A stretch of 64,000 nucleotides of DNA. It comes from JAGTVG01 sp963820995 (GTDB taxonomy: Bacteria > Bacteroidota > Bacteroidia > Cytophagales > Cyclobacteriaceae). Positions 40,125-48,234 of the stretch are shown one piece after another. Numbering within the stretch: position 1 is the stretch's first letter; each line of letters starts with the position of its first letter. The stretch spans positions 248,001-312,000 of the forward strand of contig CAWGCL010000008.1 of NCBI GenBank assembly GCA_963820995.1. The letters are read 5' to 3'. The position numbers and the translations under genes were made by a program. The notes below the pieces were generated by a model. It was not told the DNA's origin. It worked only from the letters and a program-made list of their open reading frames with translations, and ran no database searches.

Positions 40125-43100
40125 ATGAATAAAAAACACCTGAAAATATTTAAAATCCTATTAAATGAATTCATTTCTCAGGATATTCTTATTCAATGGG
40201 AGAAAAGTATCGGAAGTGTAAACAAGACAATTGAAGAATTAATTGAACTTTCAAAATCAACTATTTTACAATTAGATGGAGCTTTAACTGATGACATTAG
40301 CAAAATCCAATTAAAATTTTACGAAGATGTTCTTCATCTTTTAAATGAGAAAAGCAAAGATTCCACTCCCTTGAACTTTCAGCCGGATCTTTTGAATCTG
40401 GGCCAAAAGATTGAATCAATATTTAAAGAAATTCCATCTAAGTATAAAGAAGAACAAAAGCCGGAAAGATACAATATCCTTCCAAATGATCCTAGATTAA
40501 CAAAAGGTCTTAAACTACTTAAAAAATCAGTTTATTGGATTTCCATAATTCCTCAAAAATTGTATAATTGGCTAAGGTCTTTGTTGAAAAAAAAACCAGT
40601 TGAGATCCGGTTTCGGACCCATACCATTCGATTACAATTATTATTCCGTTATCACTTTGAATATTTATTCGCCCTTGAATTAAATAATTATAGAAACATT
40701 GTAAATGGCCAGATAGCAAAAACAATTAATGGTGCCTGGGAATATATAAATTCTGAGCTGAAGAGAATGTCGAATCAAAAGGAAGTGAAACCTTCAATTA
40801 ATGAAGAAAACTCAGATAATATTCTTAGCCAATTAAAAAAATATCAAAATCAGATTGATGGACTGATTGATAGAATTCAAACAGAACTTTCCAAAATTGT
40901 AGAAGATCGAATACAAAATCTTGAAAATGATTGCTTGATTGCCGGCACAATAGAATATCCAAACTGGAAGTTAAAGGCAGGATACATAAAGAATTTAACC
41001 ACTAAAGTCGATACGCAATGGAATGCCCACAATAGAGGCTGGGACAATACATTTTATGCCATTTTTGACGACTGTGAAAGCGATGCAAAGATATTTGTTG
41101 TAAAAAACAAAATAATTCAGAATGTAAGTCAACTCGGGAATTTACAAGGTGCTGATGATTATCGATTTCAAGATGAATTCAATCAGATAAACGAGGTTTT
41201 CCATGAATCACTATTGAAATTAGACAATGCTGAGATGAATCCTAAAAGAGCTTTACTGGATTCCAAATACAATATCACAAAACATCTTAATAGAGAAATC
41301 ATTCCTCATTTAACAAACAAAATCAATGAAAAAAACCTGTCAGGCTTAATTAATAGTTTAGAAAAAAACATAGAAACATACACAAAAGATTTACCGGACG
41401 CTCATGTTGTTGTCAAATCCGAAAATTATTTAAGGCCCCTAGAAACCAAAGAATTGGAAACCATTTCAATTATTGATATAATTTCTTTTGAATTACTACC
41501 CAAATTAAAAACTACATTTGCAAACCTAAAGAATACACTTTTTACAAAACTTGCTGCCATTAATGAAAGCATTATTGACCTGGATAAAATTGCAGTTTTC
41601 GCAATTGAATCTGCAATAACCAATATTGAAGATCCGGAAGCTAATGAAATTGAAAGTATCGACATAGCGAGAAAAGGAATTGAAAGAGCAAAAAACAAGC
41701 TTAGCCAGATTAAGATCGATTTAAATGATCTATACCAGGGTCAATATGAGCAAATATTAATTAAAGTAGATGAATTTAACCATCAATTAGAAAGCTACAC
41801 TATAAATGAGAATGCCCTGGAAATCAAAATCAGTATTGTCAAAAATAAAGCTATTTTACATTCCAAAGCTATTAGACAAGCCACTTATAATAAGTTAAAA
41901 AGCACGATTAAGTCTTCCTGGAATTCATTATACGATATCCTCAAATATGGGATAAGTAAGTTATTATTTGTTAAGAATAAATTTTTTCTCACAGCGCCCG
42001 AGCCAGTATTATCAAGAGAAGCATCAGACTTTTTATCGTACTCTAACAAGAAAATAGAAAGTCTTCCCATTCTATATAAAAACCTATATAAAATACAACC
42101 TATTAGTGATAACGATATGTTTGTAGGAAGAGAGAATGAGCTGATAAAACTAAAGAATGCATATGATAATTGGAAAAATGGCAATTATTCATCCACTGCA
42201 TTAATAGGTGAGAAATGGGGGGGCATGACCTCTTTGATATCTAACTTTATAGCTAACAATCAATTCGGTTTTAAAATCTACAGAATCAGCTTCGCTGACC
42301 GTATATATGATGAATCACAATTTATCCGGATGATTGGGAAGGAAATAGGAATTGACAATTTAAACAATTTGAGTGACCTTATAAATGCTTTAAATGAATT
42401 GCCGTCACGAAGGATCATAATTATTGAAGACATTCAAAAAATGTTCTTACGATCTATGAGTGGATTCGGAGGACTAAAATCATTATTTAAAATACTTGTT
42501 GATACCAATAAAAATATTTTCTGGTTGATAAGTTGTACAATCTATGCCTGGAATTATTTGAAAGAAGCAATATTTATTGACGACTATTTCAGCAATATAA
42601 TCATAATGGAAAAATTAAGTGAAGATCAAGTTATTGAAATTATTAGAAAAAGAAATAGAATAAGCGGATTGAGTATTGTTTTTGAATCCGATGAAAGTAA
42701 GGTCAATGGGAAGAAACTTAAAGGTTTATCTCCTGAGGAACAACAATTGTTACTATTTAAAAAGTATTTTAAAGAACTGACTGATTTTTCGGAAAGTAAT
42801 ATAAGTCTTGCCCTATTGTTCTGGCTATTGTCCACTAAAGAGATCACCGATAACCAATTAATTATTGGATATTTCCAAAGACCGGATTTATCATTTGTCA
42901 AGGTAATGAATATGGATCGGATTTTGGTACTTATGTCATTGATACTCCATGATGGCATAACTGAATCTGAATTATCAAAAGTTAATAATATAACGCTCGA
43001 AGAAGCAAAATTAAAACTGATAATGCTCCTGGAAGATGGTTTGGTATATATTCAAAATGAAAGGTACCTGGTAAATCCTTTGATTTATCGAAATGTCATT

Positions 43101-43133
43101 AAATTATTGAATAGTAAAAATTTAATACAATAA
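40125..43133 (+). CDS. Large coiled-coil protein with a C-terminal P-loop ATPase-like domain
   Basis: A 1002-residue protein without signal peptide. Residues ~1-640 are alpha-helical and largely coiled coil (for example IDGLIDRIQTELSKIVEDRI), with no enzyme motif I recognise. Residues ~660-1000 form a STAND/AAA-like module: an entry motif MFVGRENELIKLKNAYDNWK, a P-loop GEKWGGMT (695-702) where the canonical Lys is Met701, a Walker B-like RRIIIIEDIQKMF, and a winged-helix-like end (HDGITESELSKVNNITLEEA). The Met codon ATG differs from AAG by one base and follows a run of seven G's. The stop overlaps the start of the MscS gene by one base, so synthesis of the two is coupled. It probably gates or scaffolds the channel, or senses stress through the UspA partner; inferred from context. 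Confidence 0.8.
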   Translation: MNKKHLKIFKILLNEFISQDILIQWEKSIGSVNKTIEELIELSKSTILQLDGALTDDISKIQLKFYEDVLHLLNEKSKDSTPLNFQPDLLNLGQKIESIFKEIPSKYKEEQKPERYNILPNDPRLTKGLKLLKKSVYWISIIPQKLYNWLRSLLKKKPVEIRFRTHTIRLQLLFRYHFEYLFALELNNYRNIVNGQIAKTINGAWEYINSELKRMSNQKEVKPSINEENSDNILSQLKKYQNQIDGLIDRIQTELSKIVEDRIQNLENDCLIAGTIEYPNWKLKAGYIKNLTTKVDTQWNAHNRGWDNTFYAIFDDCESDAKIFVVKNKIIQNVSQLGNLQGADDYRFQDEFNQINEVFHESLLKLDNAEMNPKRALLDSKYNITKHLNREIIPHLTNKINEKNLSGLINSLEKNIETYTKDLPDAHVVVKSENYLRPLETKELETISIIDIISFELLPKLKTTFANLKNTLFTKLAAINESIIDLDKIAVFAIESAITNIEDPEANEIESIDIARKGIERAKNKLSQIKIDLNDLYQGQYEQILIKVDEFNHQLESYTINENALEIKISIVKNKAILHSKAIRQATYNKLKSTIKSSWNSLYDILKYGISKLLFVKNKFFLTAPEPVLSREASDFLSYSNKKIESLPILYKNLYKIQPISDNDMFVGRENELIKLKNAYDNWKNGNYSSTALIGEKWGGMTSLISNFIANNQFGFKIYRISFADRIYDESQFIRMIGKEIGIDNLNNLSDLINALNELPSRRIIIIEDIQKMFLRSMSGFGGLKSLFKILVDTNKNIFWLISCTIYAWNYLKEAIFIDDYFSNIIIMEKLSEDQVIEIIRKRNRISGLSIVFESDESKVNGKKLKGLSPEEQQLLLFKKYFKELTDFSESNISLALLFWLLSTKEITDNQLIIGYFQRPDLSFVKVMNMDRILVLMSLILHDGITESELSKVNNITLEEAKLKLIMLLEDGLVYIQNERYLVNPLIYRNVIKLLNSKNLIQ

Positions 43134-44110
43134 TGAAATTATTCTCTGTTTTTATAGTCGCATTGCTGTTCAACTTTTTTAATACAAGCTTAACTTCAGC
43201 TCAAATTAATGCAAAGGAATCTGTTGACTCAGTTAGGCAGAACACAGGATTGGCTGCAATTGACACCTTAATTACATTAGAAAATGATTCCGCTACTAAG
43301 AATTCGAGAAGTATCCTGAAAGATAAAATCGGACCTCCTCCCCTAAAGGATATAATTTCAATTCCAAAAATTTTCTGGTCAATACTTCTAATCATCGTGG
43401 GCTATTTTGGTATAAAGTTATTCTCGAGGTCAATTGAAATATTTGCAGAAAGATACCCTAGACACAGATTTGTTATAAAAACCATCGTCCCAATAATAAA
43501 AATTTTTGGTTGGATGCTAATTATATTTATGATAATAGCTGGTGTGTTCAGCCCTCCTGCTGCGACGGTTTTAGCTTTCTCAGCTTCCATTGGTGTAGCG
43601 GTAGGATTTGCTTCACAGGATATTCTTAAGAATATTTTTGGAGGAATTACCATACTTTTAGACCGACCATTTAATGTGGGAGATAAAATAGAGATAGGAA
43701 AGTACTACGGGGAGGTGGTAGAAATAGGACTTAGATCCACAAGAATTGTTACTCCAGATGATTCATTGGTAACGGTACCAAATAGTGAACTAATGAACCA
43801 ATCATTAGCGAATTCAAATTCAGGTGAGTCTAATTGTCAGGTAGTCACTGAGATCTACCTTCCACTTTCAATAAACACTACTGAAATACGAGAACTGGCA
43901 TTCGAAGCAGTTAGTGTTTCTAAATATGTGTATATAAAAAAACCAATTACTATCCTGTTCTCTCAAGAGATAAAAGAGAAAAGATCATATATGAAAATGA
44001 AAGTGAAGGCATATGTGTTTGATATCCGGGATGAGTTTAAATTTAAAAGTGACATGACAGAAATTATAATGAAAGAATTACTATCAAAAGGAATTATAAT
44101 GGATACCTGA
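43133..44110 (+). CDS. MscS-family mechanosensitive channel with signal peptide
   Basis: A 325-residue MscS. A cleavable signal (ending TSAQ) and a ~50-residue periplasmic segment precede three transmembrane helices. The pore helix/beta-domain junction is textbook: VLAFSASIGVAVGFASQDIL KNIFGG (split for length), then ILLDRPFNVGDKIEIGKYYG, followed by the full alpha/beta vestibule. Unlike the two short paralogues at 24906 and 30054 it is complete. The last gene of the usp-ATPase-mscS operon, its ATG overlaps the ATPase stop codon. It should release solutes under osmotic downshock. Confidence 0.92.
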   Translation: MKLFSVFIVALLFNFFNTSLTSAQINAKESVDSVRQNTGLAAIDTLITLENDSATKNSRSILKDKIGPPPLKDIISIPKIFWSILLIIVGYFGIKLFSRSIEIFAERYPRHRFVIKTIVPIIKIFGWMLIIFMIIAGVFSPPAATVLAFSASIGVAVGFASQDILKNIFGGITILLDRPFNVGDKIEIGKYYGEVVEIGLRSTRIVTPDDSLVTVPNSELMNQSLANSNSGESNCQVVTEIYLPLSINTTEIRELAFEAVSVSKYVYIKKPITILFSQEIKEKRSYMKMKVKAYVFDIRDEFKFKSDMTEIIMKELLSKGIIMDT

Positions 44111-44141
44111 AAACAATTTTAGAGTTATGACATTGAAAAGA

Positions 44142-44165
44142 GTGACTTCTTTAAAATCCATCGTC
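44142..44165 (+). promoter_or_regulatory. Island promoter motif, copy 7, orphan (GTGAC-N15-CGTC)
   Basis: GTGAC at 44142-44146, 15 bases, CGTC at 44162-44165, on the plus strand. No plus-strand gene follows: the next gene is read leftward and ends at 44297. Only an 11-codon frame (ATG at 44175) and a weak GTCC/GGAC stem followed by six T's (about 44249-44276) lie downstream, which would fit an untranslated transcript of about 100 bases. The region 44111-44296 holds nothing else. Confidence 0.55.
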
Positions 44166-44296
44166 GAAATGATATGCAACGTGAAAAAATTATAAATCCC
44201 GTCAACTGATTTAGAGAAGATTCGATTTCTGAGTGTCAAACCTGAGTCCTTGGTAACCTATGCCGGACGCTTTTTTCAGATAAATAATAATTCCAA

Positions 44297-45169
44297 TTAT
44301 TCCATATAACCCAATTGTTCCAGAAAGGCATCTGATCTTTCCAAAATCTCTTCATCAAAATACCTTGCATACTTTGGATCGGCGTTCTCACCCAGATAAT
44401 GGTCGCGTCCAGGTAAAGTAACCAATTCATAGGAATTCCCTAAATCTTTCATTTTAGTATTGAAAAACTGGATTGTATAAAAAAGCACCATACAGTCCGC
44501 CTCGCCGTGAAAAGCAAGGATGGGAGGCATACCAGGCTTTAAATTGTGATATGGGGAAATCGACCAGATCTGATCTCTCCTGTCACTCATAATATGGTCA
44601 ATCCAGGCTTCCATGGTATTCACACAACTTGAATAAAGTAACAAAGCGTTCGGTTCGGGGCTAACATCTGGATCATCAGATTGCTCATTGATATTATCCA
44701 TCAACGCAGTAGATAATGCCAACTGCCCTCCAGCAGATTGTCCACTTACAATAATTTTATTCGGATCTATATTTAATTCACCTGCATGCTCCCGGAGCCA
44801 TCTGATAGCAGACCTGGCATCTTTTACTGATTCAATAGGCGAAATATCCGGATTCGGATAAGAACCATCTTCATTTATGGATAATCTATACTGAAATGAA
44901 AAAGTTACAAATCCCTTTTTTGCATACCGTTCGCAAGCTCCATGGAACTCTTCACGGCTTCCAAATACCCATCCTCCCCCATGAAAAAAAGCAATGGCCG
45001 GAAACTGTTGATTTTCCGGAAGTTCATTTGGATAAAATACATCCACCGATAGCAGCTGGTCATCTACCTGCTTATAAACAAGTTCTTTCCTTAAAATTTC
45101 AACTTCCTGTGCTTCTATGTTCAATACCATGATAAACATCAAGCCTGATATGCATGCTAATTGTTTCAT
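44297..45169 (-). CDS. Secreted alpha/beta-hydrolase (BD-FAE/esterase-like)
   Basis: A 290-residue protein with a signal peptide (cleaved near NIEAQ). The oxyanion motif HGGGWVFGS, nucleophile elbow GQSAGGQ, Asp in HGEADCMV and His in PGRDHYLG make a complete catalytic triad of the HSL/BD-FAE type. Such secreted esterases remove acetyl or feruloyl groups from plant or algal glycans. It stands alone at the left edge of the glycan region, with no operon partner. Substrate not defined. Confidence 0.88.
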   Translation of the reverse strand: MKQLACISGLMFIMVLNIEAQEVEILRKELVYKQVDDQLLSVDVFYPNELPENQQFPAIAFFHGGGWVFGSREEFHGACERYAKKGFVTFSFQYRLSINEDGSYPNPDISPIESVKDARSAIRWLREHAGELNIDPNKIIVSGQSAGGQLALSTALMDNINEQSDDPDVSPEPNALLLYSSCVNTMEAWIDHIMSDRRDQIWSISPYHNLKPGMPPILAFHGEADCMVLFYTIQFFNTKMKDLGNSYELVTLPGRDHYLGENADPKYARYFDEEILERSDAFLEQLGYME

Positions 45170-45328
45170 TTAAATAGGTTTTATATTATATGCAAAATAT
45201 TAAAGTTTTCTAGCTCGAGCAAATTTGAGATTAAGGGATATTCTGTATTTCGGATAATCAACACTAAAAATGATGTCTCCAGGTTGATATGGATGAAAAT
45301 AAGAACCCGGATTATACTTTCCTTGAGC

Positions 45329-46111
45329 TTATTGATGCGATTTCATATCCAATCTGAATTTTCTTAAAGTTATCAGCTGTGAACATATCAATAGAATAAT
45401 TAAGGGAATGCTCAGATACAATCCGGTTAACTGAATCAAGGAAACCGGGATAATATACATAGGACTTACTAATATTTGTATTATGCCCGAAAGTCTGTAG
45501 AGGAATGCGCTATCGCTTTTTACTCCAAGCAATCCAATACCAAAAAATACGCCATTAAGTCCCATAATTATAATGAGAACCTGGTTAAGATGCTCGGTAA
45601 AATGATACGTGGGACTCATAAAGAGGAGATTGCTTAGTACAAATAACGGAAGGGTAATCATAATAATGATTGAAGTAATTCGAAGAAATGTATTTTGGAA
45701 GAACCCGGCTAAAAGAAAATATCCATAAAAAAACAATACGCCGGCAACTATATGAATGATAGATAGGTAAAAAGATATGCTTCCTGTAACGGAATATGAT
45801 AACCCAGGAATAAAATTGCTGTAAAACAACCAGTTAATAAAATATATTATCCCCATAATAATTGAAAGAACTAAAAAGGACTGTATTTTGGATATATCAC
45901 CTCTTCCTTCAGCACTACTGAAGATCTTTTCATCGCAATCAAGAGCCGCAGCCAATATCCGTAAAGTCGACCATCTGGGGATCACCTCGCCGGACTCTAT
46001 CCTTTGTATCGTTCGAATATCTACATTACAGGACTCTGATAGTTCTTTTTGCGTCAGTCCTTTACTATTTCTAATCTCAAGAACCTTATTTCCTAGCTGG
46101 GGTTGTTTCAT
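45329..46111 (-). CDS. Membrane-anchored XRE-family regulator
   Basis: An N-terminal Cro/C1-type helix-turn-helix (KVLEIRNSKGLTQKELSESC, IRTIQRIESGEVIPRWSTL) of about 65 residues is followed by a hydrophobic C-terminal domain with six probable transmembrane helices (for example FLVLSIIMGIIYFINWLFYS). A 260-residue XRE domain tied to the membrane suggests regulation by a membrane-borne signal. The genes on either side are read in other operons; targets unknown. The start is well placed: the helix-turn-helix begins ten residues in. Confidence 0.85.
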   Translation of the reverse strand: MKQPQLGNKVLEIRNSKGLTQKELSESCNVDIRTIQRIESGEVIPRWSTLRILAAALDCDEKIFSSAEGRGDISKIQSFLVLSIIMGIIYFINWLFYSNFIPGLSYSVTGSISFYLSIIHIVAGVLFFYGYFLLAGFFQNTFLRITSIIIMITLPLFVLSNLLFMSPTYHFTEHLNQVLIIIMGLNGVFFGIGLLGVKSDSAFLYRLSGIIQILVSPMYIIPVSLIQLTGLYLSIPLIILLICSQLITLRKFRLDMKSHQ

Positions 46112-46377
46112 CGGTTAATCGATTTAGTCTTTGACATATATTCCATTGTTTCAGGAAAATGATACCTGTTCCTATTACACCAGGCCCGAGTTTTTATCTT
46201 TTATTCAAATGTAACAGGAATGAGCTTTCAGTTAAAACAATTTATCCCTATTTTGTACGGCATTCATACGGCATTTTACATTTTTTAATAAATTGGCAAT
46301 TACTCAAACAAAAAAGATAGAATTGTTTGTCAAAAAAAAGAATCCAATAACGAGGAATAAACTAAAATTCGTCCAAA

Positions 46378-46740
46378 ATGATACAAAAAGTAAATATAAA
46401 AGATAAACTGTCGCGCTTTTCAGATTATTGGAATCCAAGGATCGCCGGTGAATTAAACGGGCAACATGTAAAACTGGTAAAAGCAAAGGGAGAGTTTGTC
46501 TGGCACAAACATGATCACGAAGACGAAATGTTCTATGTACTTGAGGGTAGCCTGAAAATTGAGTTTAGAGATTTCACATCGGTTCTTAAACCCAATGAAT
46601 TCATTATAATCCCCAAAGGTGTTGAACACCGGCCCATGGCGGAAGAGGAAGTCTCAGTAATGCTTTTTGAACCTGCCGGAACCCTCAATACTGGTGATAT
46701 TGAAAGTGAGTTTACCAGGAGGGACCTTGATGAAATTTAA
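46378..46740 (+). CDS. Small cupin-domain protein
   Basis: A 120-residue single-domain cupin. Motif 1 is visible with two His and a Glu (VWHKHDHEDEMFYVLEGSLK); motif 2 is PKGVEHRPMAEE with a His. These would bind one metal ion. Small cupins of this size are often dioxygenase-like or sugar-binding proteins of unknown role. It is followed 125 bases later by the GH43-type operon but has its own spacing, so co-transcription is uncertain. Confidence 0.85.
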   Translation: MIQKVNIKDKLSRFSDYWNPRIAGELNGQHVKLVKAKGEFVWHKHDHEDEMFYVLEGSLKIEFRDFTSVLKPNEFIIIPKGVEHRPMAEEEVSVMLFEPAGTLNTGDIESEFTRRDLDEI

Positions 46741-46865
46741 ATGAAGAAATCAATTGTTAATCTCCTGTCACGATCTCTGATTTAGCTATTGAACCTATTA
46801 TTATCATTGCATTTAATAAAATTATCAGAAAAAGCTATTTTAGTAATCGTAAATTTTTAAATATT

Positions 46866-48176
46866 ATGAGATTATTAAGCTTTATTTTTTTACTTACATT
46901 CCATCTGTCACTGGCTCAAAACCCAATAGTTCCGGCAGGTGTATATATTGCAGATCCTTCAGCGCATGTATGGGATGATGGAAAACTATATATCTATGGC
47001 TCCCTTGATGAGAGTACAGAGTATTATTGCTCCTGGAGACATCATGTACTTGAGACCAGTAATATGATCAACTGGAGAATTCATGAAGACCGGTTCGCGT
47101 CGAAAGGAGCCAACGACCAGGTACCCTACAGTGATGCATTACTATTTGCACCAGATGCCATGTGTAAAGACGGAATTTATTATCTATACTATTGCCTCTC
47201 AGATATAAATGGCACAGAAGGTGTTGCCACATCCAATAGACCGACCGGTCCGTTTACAAATGGGCAAAAGATAGAATTGAGAGGGATCGAGGAGATCGAT
47301 CCAGCTGTATTTATTGACGACGATGGTCAGGGTTATTACATCTGGGGTCAATTCGAGGCTAAAATAGCCAAGTTAAAAGCCAATATGAGAGAGATAGATA
47401 CAACGACCATTATAACAGACCTCGTCACTGAAAAGGAGCACTACTTTCATGAAGGAGGATTCATGTTCAAAAGGAACGGAATATACTATTTTGTATATGC
47501 AGATATCAGCCGGGCCAACCGGCCTACTTGTATTGGCTATTCAACTAGTGAGTCACCCTTGGGCCCCTTCAAGTATGGTGGCGTAATTGTTGACAACAAT
47601 TATTCCGATCCTTCGAACTGGAATAACCATGGCTCTATAGCGGAATACAAAGGGCAATGGTATGTATTTTATCACAGGGCTACCCATAATAGCCGGATGA
47701 TGCGCAAAGCTTGTGTCGAACCAATAAGTTTCAACAAAGATGGAAGTATCAATGAAGCTGAGATGACTACACAGGGGGCAGGGCCTCCCCTGAATGCCAT
47801 GGAAAAACTTGAGGCTGAACGGGCCTGTCTTTTGTTCGGGAATGTCAGGATACAGGCATTCGACAAGTATAAAGAAGAATTGGGTGAAATTAACAACAAA
47901 GATAATGTTGCCTACAAGTATATTGATTTTAAGGAAGGGATAAAGAGTTTTACTGTTAATGCAAAAGCCATTAAAGGGGGCAGGATTTCCCTCTCCCTGG
48001 ATCAGCCATGGCACAGGGAAGTCGGATTTATAGAAATACCGGAAGGAGATGGTAAAACCTGGCAGGAATATACTGCTGAGATAAAGCAAACCCAAGGTGT
48101 GCATGCACTTTGGATTAACTTTTATGGAGAAGGGGAAGACTTACTGGCATTGGACTGGATCAGATTCTCACGATAA
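46866..48176 (+). CDS. Secreted GH43-family glycoside hydrolase with CBM6-like tail
   Basis: A 436-residue protein with signal peptide (cleaved near LSLAQ). The five-bladed propeller signature has the catalytic-base Asp in YIADPSAHVWDDGKLYIYGS, the pKa-modulating Asp in EEIDPAVFIDDDGQGYYIWG, and the acid Glu in FHEGGFMFKRNGIYYFVYAD. The last ~110 residues (YKYIDFKEGIKSFTVNAKAI ... LALDWIRFSR) look like a CBM6-type carbohydrate-binding module. GH43 enzymes are mostly arabinofuranosidases or xylosidases, some galactanases. It is first in a line of three plus-strand genes with an exported enolase-superfamily protein and an exported oxidoreductase. Confidence 0.9.
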   Translation: MRLLSFIFLLTFHLSLAQNPIVPAGVYIADPSAHVWDDGKLYIYGSLDESTEYYCSWRHHVLETSNMINWRIHEDRFASKGANDQVPYSDALLFAPDAMCKDGIYYLYYCLSDINGTEGVATSNRPTGPFTNGQKIELRGIEEIDPAVFIDDDGQGYYIWGQFEAKIAKLKANMREIDTTTIITDLVTEKEHYFHEGGFMFKRNGIYYFVYADISRANRPTCIGYSTSESPLGPFKYGGVIVDNNYSDPSNWNNHGSIAEYKGQWYVFYHRATHNSRMMRKACVEPISFNKDGSINEAEMTTQGAGPPLNAMEKLEAERACLLFGNVRIQAFDKYKEELGEINNKDNVAYKYIDFKEGIKSFTVNAKAIKGGRISLSLDQPWHREVGFIEIPEGDGKTWQEYTAEIKQTQGVHALWINFYGEGEDLLALDWIRFSR

Positions 48177-48234
48177 CCAGACCAGGTGAAAAGCAGCAAA
48201 CTTTAGAAAAATATTTTTGATTAGTTAAATTACC

